A program made the position numbers and the translations under genes. From Bacillota bacterium (GTDB taxonomy: Bacteria; Bacillota; Sulfobacillia; RBS10-35; JAJYVM01), in assembly GCA_021792015.1 (NCBI GenBank), contig JAJYVM010000075.1, positions 1 to 12,064 on the forward strand: a DNA stretch of 12,064 bases. The letters are read 5' to 3'. Shown here piece by piece: positions 11,375-12,064 of this stretch (positions within the stretch are counted from its first letter, which is position 1; each line of letters starts with the position of its first letter). The notes under the pieces were generated by a model. The model saw only the letters and a program-made list of their open reading frames with translations. It was not told the DNA's origin and made no database searches.

Positions 11375-12064
11375 ATGCGCTGGGGCCGGCTCCTGCTGCT
11401 TGGCGCGGTCATTGTGGCGGTCCTGGCCGTCGGCCTGAGCGGCGTGTACATGGCCGCCGCCCTGCACGGCCTGCCAGCCGTGGCCGCGCCCGGCGGCGGG
11501 CCCGCGCAGACCTCCTACATCTATGACAGCGGCGGCGCCCGGATCGAGGCGGTGCCCGGCGCCGCGGACCGCGCACCGGTCGCCTCGCTGGCGGCCGTGC
11601 CCACGGATGTGCAGCACGCCTTCATCGCGCGGCAGGATCCCGGCTTTTACGGAAGCTCCTACGGTGTCGACATCGGGTCCATCCTGAGCGCGCTGTGGGC
11701 CGGTCTCACCCTCCACCAGCCGGGCCCCGGACCCGCCACCATCCAGGAGCAGATTGCGCGCGACCGCCTGCCCGTCGCCGTGGCGGGCACGGTACGCGGC
11801 AGGATCCAGGCCGCGGTCCTGGCCCTGGAGCTGACGCGGCGCTACACGCGGGACGAGATCCTGACCATGTACCTGAACCAGGTGGAGCTCGGCCATGGAA
11901 CCTACGGCATCGGGGCCGCGGCGAAGGCCTACTTCGGGGTCGCGGCCGGCCGGCTGAGCCTCGGCCAGGGGGCGCTGCTGGCCGCCATGTCCGCCACGCC
12001 CGTGGCCGACGACCCCTACAGCCACCCGCACGCCGCCCTGCGGGGCCGGAACGCCGTGCTCGAC
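11375..12064 (+). CDS. GT51 (PBP1-type) transglycosylase domain protein with degenerate active site, 3' truncated by window edge
   Basis: The first 230 residues of a penicillin-binding-protein-1-like protein. It has a short basic cytoplasmic start (MRWGR), one transmembrane segment (~residues 5-30) and an extracellular GT51 domain. Recognisable GT51 parts are FIARQDPGFYGSSYGVD (motif I, normally EDxxFxxHxGxD), GPATIQEQIARD (motif II, normally GGSTITQQLxKN), RGRIQAAVLALEL (motif III, normally RKxxExxLAxxLE), and the well-kept DEILTMYLNQVELGHGTYGI and AAAKAYFG. Both catalytic glutamates are replaced, by Gln87 (motif I) and Ala146 (motif III), so polymerase activity on lipid II is doubtful. Whether a transpeptidase domain follows is outside the window. 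The frame is open upstream to 11234. TTG 11315, with GGGGGG 7 nt before it, would add a 20-residue basic tail and is a reasonable alternative start. Confidence 0.83.
   Translation, partial: MRWGRLLLLGAVIVAVLAVGLSGVYMAAALHGLPAVAAPGGGPAQTSYIYDSGGARIEAVPGAADRAPVASLAAVPTDVQHAFIARQDPGFYGSSYGVDIGSILSALWAGLTLHQPGPGPATIQEQIARDRLPVAVAGTVRGRIQAAVLALELTRRYTRDEILTMYLNQVELGHGTYGIGAAAKAYFGVAAGRLSLGQGALLAAMSATPVADDPYSHPHAALRGRNAVLD

Noticed and set aside
11259..11438. Small + strand frame starting ATG 11259
   Set aside because: It overlaps the leader and signal-anchor region of the GT51 gene in another frame, and its Cys/Arg-rich product shows no family features.
10442..12031. A 529-codon minus-strand frame over the SDR and GT51 genes
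   Set aside because: It spans two well-supported + strand genes and their promoter, and shows no recognisable domain.

Overview
This is a high-GC bacterial chromosome fragment (clearly above 65% G+C) with compact gene packing, strong GGAGG-type ribosome binding sites and several divergent or convergent gene pairs. There is no rRNA, tRNA, insertion sequence or CRISPR array. The gene set is bacterial: a molybdenum hydroxylase operon, a TyrZ-type tyrosyl-tRNA synthetase, a two-domain protein disulfide oxidoreductase and a GT51 peptidoglycan glycosyltransferase. It would fit a deep-branching high-GC Bacillota or a similar lineage, but nothing in the window fixes the taxonomy. An apparent in-frame UGA selenocysteine codon suggests the organism makes selenoproteins.

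Layout. Bases 1-317 have no gene and begin with a C/T-rich 16-bp tandem repeat. Bases 324-4033 (+) form a translationally coupled operon for a three-subunit xanthine-dehydrogenase-family molybdenum hydroxylase (Moco subunit, 2Fe-2S subunit, FAD subunit) followed by a CoxG-like protein. Convergent to it, on the minus strand, lie a lipoprotein of unknown function (4073-4681) and an M20 metallopeptidase (4759-5895). Bases 6080-6340 (+) hold the last ~85 codons of a MATE efflux pump gene with no 5' part, a gene remnant. A minus-strand pair follows: a PLP-dependent threonine/serine dehydratase (7156-8127) and, downstream, a protein disulfide oxidoreductase homologue (6382-6999) whose active-site CPHC reads UGA-Pro-His-Cys. 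Divergent from the dehydratase is a 2TM-RCK potassium-channel-like protein (8210-9217) lacking the GYG filter. tyrS (9228-10409, minus) converges with it and diverges from an SDR oxidoreductase (10445-11233, +). The window ends inside a GT51 (PBP1-type) gene whose catalytic glutamates are both replaced.

The most noteworthy signals are the probable selenoprotein with a bSECIS-like hairpin just after the UGA, the apparently catalytically dead GT51 domain, the non-canonical channel filter, and a promoter geometry that predicts a leaderless tyrS mRNA. Apart from the molybdenum hydroxylase operon, the genes look like separate housekeeping or accessory units rather than one pathway. All assignments are by reading motifs; no database search was run.
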